Under the pieces are notes generated by a model. It searched no databases. It saw only the letters and a list, made by a program, of their open reading frames with translations, and had not been told where the DNA came from. A stretch of 64,000 bases of DNA from CAYNRE01 sp964399535 (GTDB taxonomy: Bacteria > Planctomycetota > Planctomycetia > Pirellulales > CAYNRE01): positions 496,001 through 560,000 of the forward strand of contig CAYNRE010000005.1 of NCBI GenBank assembly GCA_964399535.1, written 5' to 3'. The position numbers were made by a program, and so were the translations under genes. Shown in pieces: positions 34,070-42,589 of the stretch (positions are counted from its first letter, which is position 1; every line of letters starts with the position of its first letter).

Positions 34070-35754
34070 GGCGGGGCTTCTTTGGGGGTTTCGGCCAAGA
34101 CCGAGGACGGCTCCGCTTCCGGCCGAGCCGTCACGGCCGATTCGTCGGGCTCGTGCCTCAGGGCGGCCAGGGTCAGTGCCCAGATTCCCAGTTGCGGTAC
34201 CGGCAGCGTCACCAATCGCACCGCGGCCCGGCTTCCCTGGGAAGCGTAGAAGCGCAAAACCCGGTCGGCCAGGTCCGGCTGGTCCGCCAGAATCTCGACC
34301 GCGGTCCCTCCGCCGAGCCGCACGCGCAACTGGGCCAAGACCGTATCCAGGCGTCGGCCCAGGCAGATTTCCCGCTCCAGCCCGAAGAACCCTCTCGCAG
34401 CCGGTTCGAGCGCGACGACGCGGTCCTGGCGGTCGCAGGCCAGCCACGCCAGGTCGTAGTCTGGACCCCAGGCCGCAAGTTCCTCGCACCATCGCCCCGC
34501 CGCCGGAACCGCGCCGATCAATTCCGCCAGCGTTGCCGGGATCCAGGGCTGGGCGAGGGGACCGCCCGGCGCCAAAGCTGTGAGATCATTCGGCTCGGAC
34601 TCCGTGCTTGCAGCGGGTTGGGGGCCAAAGGGCTCGAGCACGCGAAGCGCCGCGAACTCGGGACGCGGAACCCCGTGGGCCTGGGCCTGGCCACGCAGCC
34701 CCGCCAAGGTGCTTAGCCAGGCGGCGCGGTTGCGACCCAAGCGAGGCAGCAGAGCCGCTTGTTGCCGCTCGAGCTCCTCGACCACTTGCAGCAATTCTGC
34801 CCGTGGCAGCGTATACAAGCTGCAGGAAGCGGGAAACACCACGGTGCACACATAGGCGTTTACGTCGTGCGCGTCGGCAAACAACAGGAACTCGCCGAAT
34901 TCGCGCCAATTCTGCCGCATCAGGCAGTGGTTCAGCTCCAGTGCCGTACCGCGCGCCCGGCAAATCTCGTGGAAGCGGTGCAGGTTCGCGAGGACCACCT
35001 CGAACGAAGCGCCGACGCGAATCGCCTCGAAGGTGTCCCGCCGTACTCCGTCGAGCGAGACGGTAATGTTGACTGGCAACTCGGCCAAAACCTGGGCGAC
35101 CCGGTCGTTCCACACCGTGGCGTTCGTCGTAACATCGCACGAGACACGCTGACCCTCGGCCAACATCAGATCCCAGATGCGAAAGTTTTCAGGTGCCAGA
35201 AAGGGCTCGCCCCCCGAAAACTTGGCCCGCCTTAGACCCCCTAGTAGCGGCCGCAAATCGTCGAAGAATTGGTCTCCATAGAACCGCGGCAGCGGCGGCA
35301 GCCGCTCGACGCGAGCGCGAATCGTCGACGAAAACTCGCCGTTGCACATCTGGCAAGCCAGATTGCAAGCATTACTCAAGCTGAATTCCAGTTGCCTTGG
35401 CTGAAACCCCTCGGGCCCTTCGACTGCGGGAAAGTCGTCAAAGATTCGGGCGAAGGCGCTCTCGCTTGAATCCGAGCGAATCTGCCACTGGCAGTGTTCG
35501 CACCCCTGCCCCAGGTCGTAGGCGCGCATGGCTTGCCGCAGCCGCTCGGCGGCGGCGCCGTTCCAAATCTCGGGCAATCGTTGCTGAGCGACATTGCCGA
35601 GCAGGAACTGAAAGTTCTTACAGCAAACCCGTACGTTTCCCAGGCTGTCGAACAACATCGAGACATACGGCGCGTAGCAGGCGGCGCGAAAGGGCTGGCC
35701 CTCGAGCCGACGCGAGGCGTCGTACGCTTGTTGGAGCACCGGGGGAAGAATCAC
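34054..35754 (-). CDS. SPASM-like / radical SAM / PAS-like protein, copy 3
   Basis: 566 residues. The SPASM-like segment has CYAPYVSMLFDSLG, VCC and CEHC (about 25-95). The radical SAM motif CNLACQMC lies near residue 130, followed by FSGGEPFL and DVTTNATVW. The PAS-like tail begins near 430 (LACDRQDRVVALEPAARG), after a longer linker than in copies 1 and 2. The start is GTG at 35754. It is overlapped at its 3' end by the 211-residue membrane protein and diverges from the YfhO fusion gene. Conserved blocks shared by all three copies (RLPPLP, YGD.FF.DL, SLYxLP) show a single subfamily. The substrate is unknown. Confidence 0.88.
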   Translation of the reverse strand: MILPPVLQQAYDASRRLEGQPFRAACYAPYVSMLFDSLGNVRVCCKNFQFLLGNVAQQRLPEIWNGAAAERLRQAMRAYDLGQGCEHCQWQIRSDSSESAFARIFDDFPAVEGPEGFQPRQLEFSLSNACNLACQMCNGEFSSTIRARVERLPPLPRFYGDQFFDDLRPLLGGLRRAKFSGGEPFLAPENFRIWDLMLAEGQRVSCDVTTNATVWNDRVAQVLAELPVNITVSLDGVRRDTFEAIRVGASFEVVLANLHRFHEICRARGTALELNHCLMRQNWREFGEFLLFADAHDVNAYVCTVVFPASCSLYTLPRAELLQVVEELERQQAALLPRLGRNRAAWLSTLAGLRGQAQAHGVPRPEFAALRVLEPFGPQPAASTESEPNDLTALAPGGPLAQPWIPATLAELIGAVPAAGRWCEELAAWGPDYDLAWLACDRQDRVVALEPAARGFFGLEREICLGRRLDTVLAQLRVRLGGGTAVEILADQPDLADRVLRFYASQGSRAAVRLVTLPVPQLGIWALTLAALRHEPDESAVTARPEAEPSSVLAETPKEAPPWPTA

Positions 35755-36125
35755 GGGTTGGGCCTTGCGGGGGCGAAGGAACGACGGCCGCCTGGGATGG
35801 CGTGGCTCGAGGGCTCGCGGCAGCTAGGGAAAACACGCACGGTTCATCTTAACCCTCGAGCTGGCCGGCGGCGAATTCCCAGCCGGCGGCCTGCCGCGCG
35901 CCCTGGAAGGCGGCCGACTCGCGGCTAGGCCGGCATCGCGCACTCGATAGAATCCGCGCCAGCGGTTTTCCTCGGGCCGGCGCCGCGCGACTGGTGCATT
36001 CGAAACAGGCTGTTTTCCCAGCCCGGGATGGTACCTTAAAACACGGCTCGGGGCCTGCCGCCGCGGCACCCTTGGTCGATTTCAGACTTGTTTCCTGGCC
36101 GTAGTCGAGTTTCAGGTGGCTTCGC
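35755..36125. other. Divergent intergenic region, no gene seen
   Basis: 371 bases between radical SAM copy 3 (minus) and the YfhO fusion (plus). A TAGAAT hexamer at 35948-35953 lacks a recognisable -35 partner. No repeat or RNA gene was recognised. Confidence 0.5.
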
Positions 36126-39100
36126 ATGACCGGGCACGATGCATCCTGCGCTGCTCGGATCGCGCAGAGCCAGGGGCGCCGCCTGGGTCTGGTGCTGGTT
36201 CTGGGCGCCTGGCTCTGGTTTGCCGGGCCGCTGCTCTGGTCGCCGGGCAATCTCTACCTGCTCGATACCGGCATGCAAGACGTTCCCGTACGGTTGCATG
36301 CCGCCAAGCTACTCCGCGGCGGGGCGCTGCCGCACTGGACAACGCTGCTATGCTGCGGGTGGTCGCCCCTGGGCGAGGGGCAGGCCGGCATTCTCTACCC
36401 CGGGTTTCTGGCCTATGTCGCGCACCCAGTGCCCAAGACCCACGACGTGTTCATGGCCGCCCATTGGCTGCTGCTGGCCTGCACCAGTTACGGTTGGCTC
36501 CTGGCCGAGGGTGCCCAACCGCGCGCGGCCGCACTGGGGGCCGTGGCGCTGATGGCCTCGCCCACGCTGCAGTATTCCCACGTGGTCCCCACCGGGGTCG
36601 CCACCGCCAGTTGGTTTTCGCTGGCCCTTTGGCAACAGCGACGCTGGCAAACCGGCCGCCCCCGGGCCTGGATCGCCCTGGCGCTGGCCAACACCATGAT
36701 GCTGCTCACCGGGTTCCCGCAGTTGGCGCTGGCGCTGATCACGGTTCAGGTACTGCTCGCCCTGGCCGGGGCCCTGGTTCCGTCCGTGACGGGATTCGGC
36801 GCCTGGGACACCGACGACGATTCACCACGGCGACGCTCGGGCCCGGGCCAGGTGTACCGTAGCCTGCTGGTGCTGATCGTCGTGCCCGCCCTGCTCAGTG
36901 CGCCGCAACTGCTGCCGACCTATCGTTTCTCGCAGGAATCAAGCCGCAGCGAGGGGTACAGCTGGGACAATTTCCTTTGGACCACGGTGCCCTGGAGCCA
37001 GCTCCACCGGCTGGGCATTCCGGAATTGGAAGAGACGCCGCGGTTGGAGCCCGACCCCGACCTGAGGCCAGTTTACTGGCTGCTCACCGCGGGCCTGGCC
37101 GCATGGGGGCTGTGGCAGCCAGGCAATCCTCGCCGGTTCTTTTGGGTCGCCCTGCTCGTGGCCGGCGTTCTACTCGCGGCGGGCTCGCCGCTGTTGCGGC
37201 TGGTTTGGCTACTGCCACCCTACAACTGGTTTCGTTGGCACGCGGTGTACCTGATTCCCTCGCTCTGGGCCGGCGGCTGGCTCCTGGCCCGCGGTGCCGA
37301 CGACGTTCTCCGCCGATACCCGTGGACGAAATCGGGCCACGGACTTCGCGGGTGCGCTGCGACACTGGTCTGGGCTGCCGCGGCCTGGCTGCTCGCGAGT
37401 CACGACATGGGCCACTTTCTTTCGACCGGCAAGTTCTACCAGCAGACCGACCCCGCCTTGGCAGCCCTGGCCAGCCAGCCCCAACATGCTCGCCTCTGGC
37501 CCCTGGAAGAGGCGCACGCCGAGGGGGCTCGGCTACTGCGCTATAGCGAAGCGCAAATGGCCCGCACCGCCGCGACGGCGCCCGCCGACTACAACTTGCT
37601 CGCCGAAATCCCCTCGGCCCGCGTCATTCATCAGCACGATACCTCGGCGCCGCGGGAAATCACCGAACTGTTGCTCCACGAGGAGCAGTATCGCCCGGGA
37701 ACCGTCTACCGGCTGCGAACCGCGGGCGTCACCAGGCTCAGCAGCCGGCAGCCGCTGGAAGGCGATTGGCTGAGCGCCTGCGAGCAGGCAGCCGGACCGC
37801 CCGTTTGGCAGTACCGCATCGAGCGGCCACTTCCCCGGGCCTGGCCGGTTTACCAGGTCGAAACGATCAACGACTGGCAACAGCGGCTCGATCGCCTCGG
37901 GCAAATGGAATTCGACCCCGCCCTGGCGGCGATCGTCGAGCGGGAACAGCCGAACCTGCCCGGTTCGGCCAGTTGGCCCTCGGCTTGCCGGCTCGCTCGT
38001 GCCGCGGCAAGCGAGCTCGAGATCGAGTCGGAGACCGACGCCGAAGCGGTGCTGGTGGTGTGCGATCAGCGGGCCGCCAATTGGCGCGCCTGGATCGACG
38101 GCAATCCGGCCCCGCTCTTCGCTGTGAACCACGCCTTTCGCGGGCTACGGCTGGCCCGTGGGCGCCATCACGTTCAGATGCGATACTGGCCGCGTGAGTT
38201 TCTCTTAGGCTGGCTGATAAGCGGAATCAGTATGGCGGGGTTGCTCGTGCCGCTTTGGCCGACGGGAACTAGCCGGGTGCGTCGGGCCGGCCTGCTAGCT
38301 CTCTGGACCACGTGCGGTCTGGGTTCGCTCACCGCGGGTTGGCTGCTGCTGCGTGGCCCAGTGGCGCCGAGGCTCGCGGCAAGTTCGCTGACGGCGTCAG
38401 CCCCCAGCCAACCCAACCCCGACCATTTCACCGCCGAGGGCTGGAGCATTCAGCCCGCGCCGGGGGTCGGTATTCGCGCCCTGCGGACCAGCACCGTTGC
38501 GGGCACGATCGCCGTTGGCCCCTTGGCCGAGTCGGGATGGCAGGTCGAACTGAACCGTATCGCCCTGCCGCTAGCGGCCTCCGAGCGTTACCAGGTGGCG
38601 CTTGAGGCCCGCTCGTCGGCCGGCAGCAAGCTTTGTTTCGGCGTTCGCTCGTCGTCCGCGGGGCAGCTAGACCCGCCTTGCGATCGGTGCCTCGAGCTGG
38701 CCGAGCCCTGGCAGCGCTGGACCGCCGACTTCAGGGCGGCCCAAGACGAACCCGACGCCAACCTTTGGGTCCAGTGTTCCGGGCCAACCGAGCTACGCCC
38801 GCCGCGGCTGGAACACCAGGGAGTCGAGGTCGACGTCGCGCGGGCCTGGTACCTGCGCTGCTGGCGGCGGGTTTCGCTCAGCTCCGAACAAAACCCCGTG
38901 CTTCGGTTTCGCGCCTCGGCCGATGGCAATCGGACTGTCTTGGTCGAGCTGCTCAGCGCCGACGGCAACGAGCTGCCGCTGGGGCTGCATCGCGAAATTC
39001 ACCTCACCCGCGAGGGAGACGAGTTTTCGTTTCCGCTGACCCTGCCGGCCGAAGCCGATGAAGTGTTGGTGCGCTTCGGCTGGACCAGTCACGCAGCCGA

Positions 39101-40016
39101 CGTGGCCATCAGCGATGTGCGGATCGAAACGGCGCAGCAGTCCCAAGCCGCCAGCGAAGGGCTGACCGGTGCCTGGTCGCTCTGGCCGGAACAGGTCGCT
39201 TCCCAGGCCAGCATGGCGTACGCCGCCGAAACCGAGCCCGGCTACGTTCGCGTCGCACTGCCCGAGCGGCCAGCGACCGACCGCGCCGAGATGATTCTGT
39301 TCGGGCCAAACGTCGTGCCCGACGAGACCGGGGTGGTCGAGCTGACCTTGAGCGCGAGGGCCAAGTCGCCTCGCCAGCTTGCGCCGGGCTGGTCGCTGGC
39401 CCAGCCCCCCTGGACCTACCTGGGCACCGCTACGCCGATTCACCTGGAAACCGACTGGAAGCGCTTTCGGATAGGGCTTGTCAACGGATTGCCGGATACG
39501 CCGCTGCGATTGCAGTTCAACCTTGGGCTCGACCCTACGGGCTTCGAGATTAATGAGCTTCGAATCCAGCCCATCGACTGGAGGCTCAGCGCCGTTCCGG
39601 CTGGCTCGGCTCGGTTGGTCAAGCCCTTGGAGGCTGGCGGCCGGGTGCGAATAGAGCGCGACGCGGCGCCTGGCTCGGCCGCGGGCGAGGTGGAACTTGA
39701 GCGCAGCTTCCGTCTGGATCCCGGGGAACCCTACGGCCGACTATCGTTTCGCGCCCGGGCGAGCGAGCCCTGCGAGCTGAAAGTTGAAGTGCGCGAGTCG
39801 AGAACGCCGAGCCGCCGCCAAGGCGTGGCCCATCGGGTTCCGCTCCAACCGCGGTGGCAGACGTTTCAACTCAGCTTCGCCTGCGACTCGCCGCAAGACG
39901 AACTCAAGCTGGTATTCGCACTGGCGGGCCGGGCAACCACGGTCGAGCTGGACGATGTTCTCTTCGGTCCCGCCGCGCCGGCCAATGGGCCCCGTACCTC
40001 CCGAGAACTGCCGTAG
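36126..40016 (+). CDS. YfhO-like membrane protein fused to jelly-roll repeats
   Basis: 1,296 residues. Residues 1-700 form a polytopic YfhO-like region paralogous to 19618-21705: WSPGNLYLLDTGMQDV in the first loop, TAPADYNLLAEI, and NHAFRGLRLARGRHHV before the last helices near 695-740. Residues 770-1296 are four jelly-roll modules with signatures near 821 (YQVALEARSS), 925 (LRFRASADGNR), 1071 (ELTLSARAKSPR) and 1204 (RLSFRARASEP). These modules resemble those of the first gene in the window. A membrane glycosyl-transfer unit joined to a glycan-binding or surface module is the likely meaning (inference). Typical YfhO proteins are 750-900 residues, so the tail is an addition. The downstream SGNH gene begins 16 bases later. 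Confidence 0.83.
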   Translation: MTGHDASCAARIAQSQGRRLGLVLVLGAWLWFAGPLLWSPGNLYLLDTGMQDVPVRLHAAKLLRGGALPHWTTLLCCGWSPLGEGQAGILYPGFLAYVAHPVPKTHDVFMAAHWLLLACTSYGWLLAEGAQPRAAALGAVALMASPTLQYSHVVPTGVATASWFSLALWQQRRWQTGRPRAWIALALANTMMLLTGFPQLALALITVQVLLALAGALVPSVTGFGAWDTDDDSPRRRSGPGQVYRSLLVLIVVPALLSAPQLLPTYRFSQESSRSEGYSWDNFLWTTVPWSQLHRLGIPELEETPRLEPDPDLRPVYWLLTAGLAAWGLWQPGNPRRFFWVALLVAGVLLAAGSPLLRLVWLLPPYNWFRWHAVYLIPSLWAGGWLLARGADDVLRRYPWTKSGHGLRGCAATLVWAAAAWLLASHDMGHFLSTGKFYQQTDPALAALASQPQHARLWPLEEAHAEGARLLRYSEAQMARTAATAPADYNLLAEIPSARVIHQHDTSAPREITELLLHEEQYRPGTVYRLRTAGVTRLSSRQPLEGDWLSACEQAAGPPVWQYRIERPLPRAWPVYQVETINDWQQRLDRLGQMEFDPALAAIVEREQPNLPGSASWPSACRLARAAASELEIESETDAEAVLVVCDQRAANWRAWIDGNPAPLFAVNHAFRGLRLARGRHHVQMRYWPREFLLGWLISGISMAGLLVPLWPTGTSRVRRAGLLALWTTCGLGSLTAGWLLLRGPVAPRLAASSLTASAPSQPNPDHFTAEGWSIQPAPGVGIRALRTSTVAGTIAVGPLAESGWQVELNRIALPLAASERYQVALEARSSAGSKLCFGVRSSSAGQLDPPCDRCLELAEPWQRWTADFRAAQDEPDANLWVQCSGPTELRPPRLEHQGVEVDVARAWYLRCWRRVSLSSEQNPVLRFRASADGNRTVLVELLSADGNELPLGLHREIHLTREGDEFSFPLTLPAEADEVLVRFGWTSHAADVAISDVRIETAQQSQAASEGLTGAWSLWPEQVASQASMAYAAETEPGYVRVALPERPATDRAEMILFGPNVVPDETGVVELTLSARAKSPRQLAPGWSLAQPPWTYLGTATPIHLETDWKRFRIGLVNGLPDTPLRLQFNLGLDPTGFEINELRIQPIDWRLSAVPAGSARLVKPLEAGGRVRIERDAAPGSAAGEVELERSFRLDPGEPYGRLSFRARASEPCELKVEVRESRTPSRRQGVAHRVPLQPRWQTFQLSFACDSPQDELKLVFALAGRATTVELDDVLFGPAAPANGPRTSRELP

Positions 40017-40032
40017 CCGGGGAGCCGCCGAC

Positions 40033-42507
40033 GTGGTCCACTCGACCGGTCGATCAATTGCCGGCGCAGGCACGCGCTGGGCCCTGCGGTTCGTGCTGGG
40101 CCTGATGGTTTGTTACGTCGCGAGCCTGGTCCTGCGAGCGGCCCATTTGACGCTTTCACTAGGCCGTCCGCATTTGGCCTGGGTCGGCCGAGTGGTCCAA
40201 AGCGATCCAGAGCTGGGCTATGCCGCGGTCCCAGGGTCGGTGGGTGCCCGAAGGCTAAATCCCGGCGGAAACATCCCGGTTGGTTTCGACCAACACGGTT
40301 GCCGGGCGGCGTGTGAGCAGGCGCTTCCCGCGGAAGCAGCAGGGGCCGAGCCACCCTTGCGACTTCTGGGGCTGGGCGATTCGTTCGCCTTTGCCGACGC
40401 CTGTTGGGCCGAAGATTCCTACTTGAACCAACTGGCTCGGCAAATGGGTGCCGAACCGGTCAATGCGGCGCTGCCCGGCTACGGGCTGGCCCAAATGGTT
40501 GAGCGCGCCGGCCAACTGATCCCCAAGCTGCGGCCCCAGGTGGTCGTCATGCAGTGGTCGCCCTGGCTGGCCCAGCGGGCCGCCGAGCGCTACGGGCCGA
40601 CCCAATTTGGCCGACTTCCCGTGTGCTGCGTGGGGCTCAACGCGCTGGGGCTCCCGGCGATTTACGGGCCGCCGTTTCGCACCTACTTGGATCGCGTGCC
40701 CCAGTTTCGGGTGGACCAGTCCGCGTCCCTCTGGTCGAGAATGAGCTGGGCCGTGAGCTGCGGGCTGCCGGTAATGCTGCACGACGATGGCTGCCTGTTG
40801 CTTACCCAAGCGGCCGAGCGCCTGGGGCTGCAGCCGGCCCCGGCCAGCCCCGAAGTGGCGGCCGAATTCGCCATCGACCGGGTGACCTACCTTTGCCGCG
40901 AACACGGCGCGCGACTCGTAGTGCTCAAGATTGGCAACGTGGTGCAGGCGGCCGGCACGCATTACCCCATTCCCCGGGGGGTGGAAGCAACCATGGTCGA
41001 TGGCGATCGGTTGTTGGCCGACTGTTTCGGCGAAGACCCCCAACGGCTGGTCGATCTGGCGCATTGGCGCGGCGCTCCTCCCGAGCCGGTCGATCCCCAC
41101 CCCAACTCCGTGGCCCACGCCGCGCTTGCCGCCGGATTGGCTCAAGCTCTGGGGGTCGATGCATCGCGAACCCTGGCCTGGGCTCGCTTCGACCAACCCC
41201 TGAAATGGGATGCCGAGTTGGGCTGGATCTACCCGCCCGGTCTGCACATGACCACCTGGTATCCGCCATACAGCCAGAGCGCGGAGCCGCTTCCGGTCGC
41301 CGTTCTGGTGGTTTCCTCCGGTGCGCTCGACGGGCCAGAGCACCCGCAATCTCCCCGCCTCTCGAAGCCCGGCGGGGCCAGCCCGGCCGCTTCGGTGGGA
41401 GCCGTAGAACCCGCGGGCCAACCATTTCCAACCACCGCCGATCAGGTCTTCACCGCGGCGCTAACGGTTCGAGGGCCAGTGGGAACCGAGATCGATCTGG
41501 CTTTGGTGGCGACGGACAACCCGGCCCATCGGCTTTCGGCCACGCAGCGCCGAGTGCTCGAGCGGCCGACCGTTCGCTGGGTGTGCCGGCTGGTTGCGCA
41601 CGCGCCGTGCCCGGCCGCGGCCCTCGCCCTGGCGTTGGGCGAGCCGGCCCAGGCAGGCCAAATTCAGGTTGAGGCCCGCATTCTGCCTGGTGACACCGCG
41701 GATCGGGAAAGCAATGCTCCTTCCGCAGCGTTTGAGCCCGGGCCAAGCACGATCGACTACCATCTGGACCGCGATGGTTTCCGAGTGGCTGCCAACGTTG
41801 CGCCGGCCGCGGCCGAGCTTACCGTATGGCTTTGCCTGGGCGATGGTTCCACGCTGGGGCTGGGGGTACCGCAGCCGGAAACCTACGCGGCGCTCATCGA
41901 ACACCGCTGGAACGATCGCACCGGCACAACCGGTATTTCGCCGGTGCGGGTGCTCAATCACGGCCAGAGCGGCTGGAACCTGCGGCAGCAAAATGCCTGG
42001 CTCGCCCGTCACGGCGCTCGCGTGCGACCACGCGTGGTGATCGTGGCGCTGACCCAGTCGGATCAAACCGACTATCGCGACGACCCCGCCGCCGATCGCT
42101 ACGACCTGCGCGGCGTCGGCCACCTGCAGCGGTTGTTGCCGGCCGAGGCCCGCCGCCGCTGGCTCGAGTCGGGTCGAGCAGCCGACCCAACGGTCTGGCG
42201 GAACCAACTCGACGAATTGCAAGAAACCTGCCGGCAACTGGGTGCCCAACTGGTTCTGCTCCCCTGGTCGTACGAACCCTGGAGCCCCGGTTTCGCCGCG
42301 ATGATCGACCAGGCGACGGCAGCCGCGTCGCGCAACGGCGCTTGGCTGTGCGACTTCGAGAACGAGGCGGCCCACCTGCCGCGCGGCGCCGACTTACGGG
42401 CTCACCCGGTCGATTCTCACGCCGGGCCGCTGGCCCATCGCCTGGCGGCCGAGGCGTTGCTTAAGCGGCTGGAGGGCCACGGGGAATTGGCGACCAGGCC
42501 GCGATAA
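40033..42507 (+). CDS. Membrane-anchored protein with two SGNH/GDSL-like domains
   Basis: 824 residues. One N-terminal transmembrane helix (about 20-38). The first SGNH-like domain has LLGLGDSFAFAD near residue 110 and a Dxx(H)P block, VDPHPNSVAHAALAAGL, near 352, the pattern of the catalytic Asp-His pair. A jelly-roll-like linker follows. A second SGNH-like domain has CLGDGSTLGLGV near 600, RVLNHGQSGWN, VIVALTQSDQTDY and DSHAGPLAHRLAAEAL near 793. Such domains act as sugar O-acetyltransferases (AlgX/AlgJ type) or esterases; the first keeps the nucleophile Ser, and the second has GDGS, also with a Ser. The start GTG at 40033 has GGGGAG upstream. It probably adds or removes acyl groups on the glycan outside the membrane. 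Confidence 0.8.
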   Translation: MVHSTGRSIAGAGTRWALRFVLGLMVCYVASLVLRAAHLTLSLGRPHLAWVGRVVQSDPELGYAAVPGSVGARRLNPGGNIPVGFDQHGCRAACEQALPAEAAGAEPPLRLLGLGDSFAFADACWAEDSYLNQLARQMGAEPVNAALPGYGLAQMVERAGQLIPKLRPQVVVMQWSPWLAQRAAERYGPTQFGRLPVCCVGLNALGLPAIYGPPFRTYLDRVPQFRVDQSASLWSRMSWAVSCGLPVMLHDDGCLLLTQAAERLGLQPAPASPEVAAEFAIDRVTYLCREHGARLVVLKIGNVVQAAGTHYPIPRGVEATMVDGDRLLADCFGEDPQRLVDLAHWRGAPPEPVDPHPNSVAHAALAAGLAQALGVDASRTLAWARFDQPLKWDAELGWIYPPGLHMTTWYPPYSQSAEPLPVAVLVVSSGALDGPEHPQSPRLSKPGGASPAASVGAVEPAGQPFPTTADQVFTAALTVRGPVGTEIDLALVATDNPAHRLSATQRRVLERPTVRWVCRLVAHAPCPAAALALALGEPAQAGQIQVEARILPGDTADRESNAPSAAFEPGPSTIDYHLDRDGFRVAANVAPAAAELTVWLCLGDGSTLGLGVPQPETYAALIEHRWNDRTGTTGISPVRVLNHGQSGWNLRQQNAWLARHGARVRPRVVIVALTQSDQTDYRDDPAADRYDLRGVGHLQRLLPAEARRRWLESGRAADPTVWRNQLDELQETCRQLGAQLVLLPWSYEPWSPGFAAMIDQATAAASRNGAWLCDFENEAAHLPRGADLRAHPVDSHAGPLAHRLAAEALLKRLEGHGELATRPR

Positions 42508-42589
42508 GCCCGCGCCCGATGCAACCCAGCCGCTGGCGGCCGGTGCGATCCAGCACACGGTTTGCCCTGCTGCGGGCGCGCAGCGCGGT

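Noticed and set aside
11404..35754. RiPP precursor peptides expected beside SPASM enzymes
   Set aside because: No short frame with a leader/core look and ribosome-binding site was found next to any of the three radical SAM copies, apart from the doubtful 8889-9053 frame 2.4 kb away.
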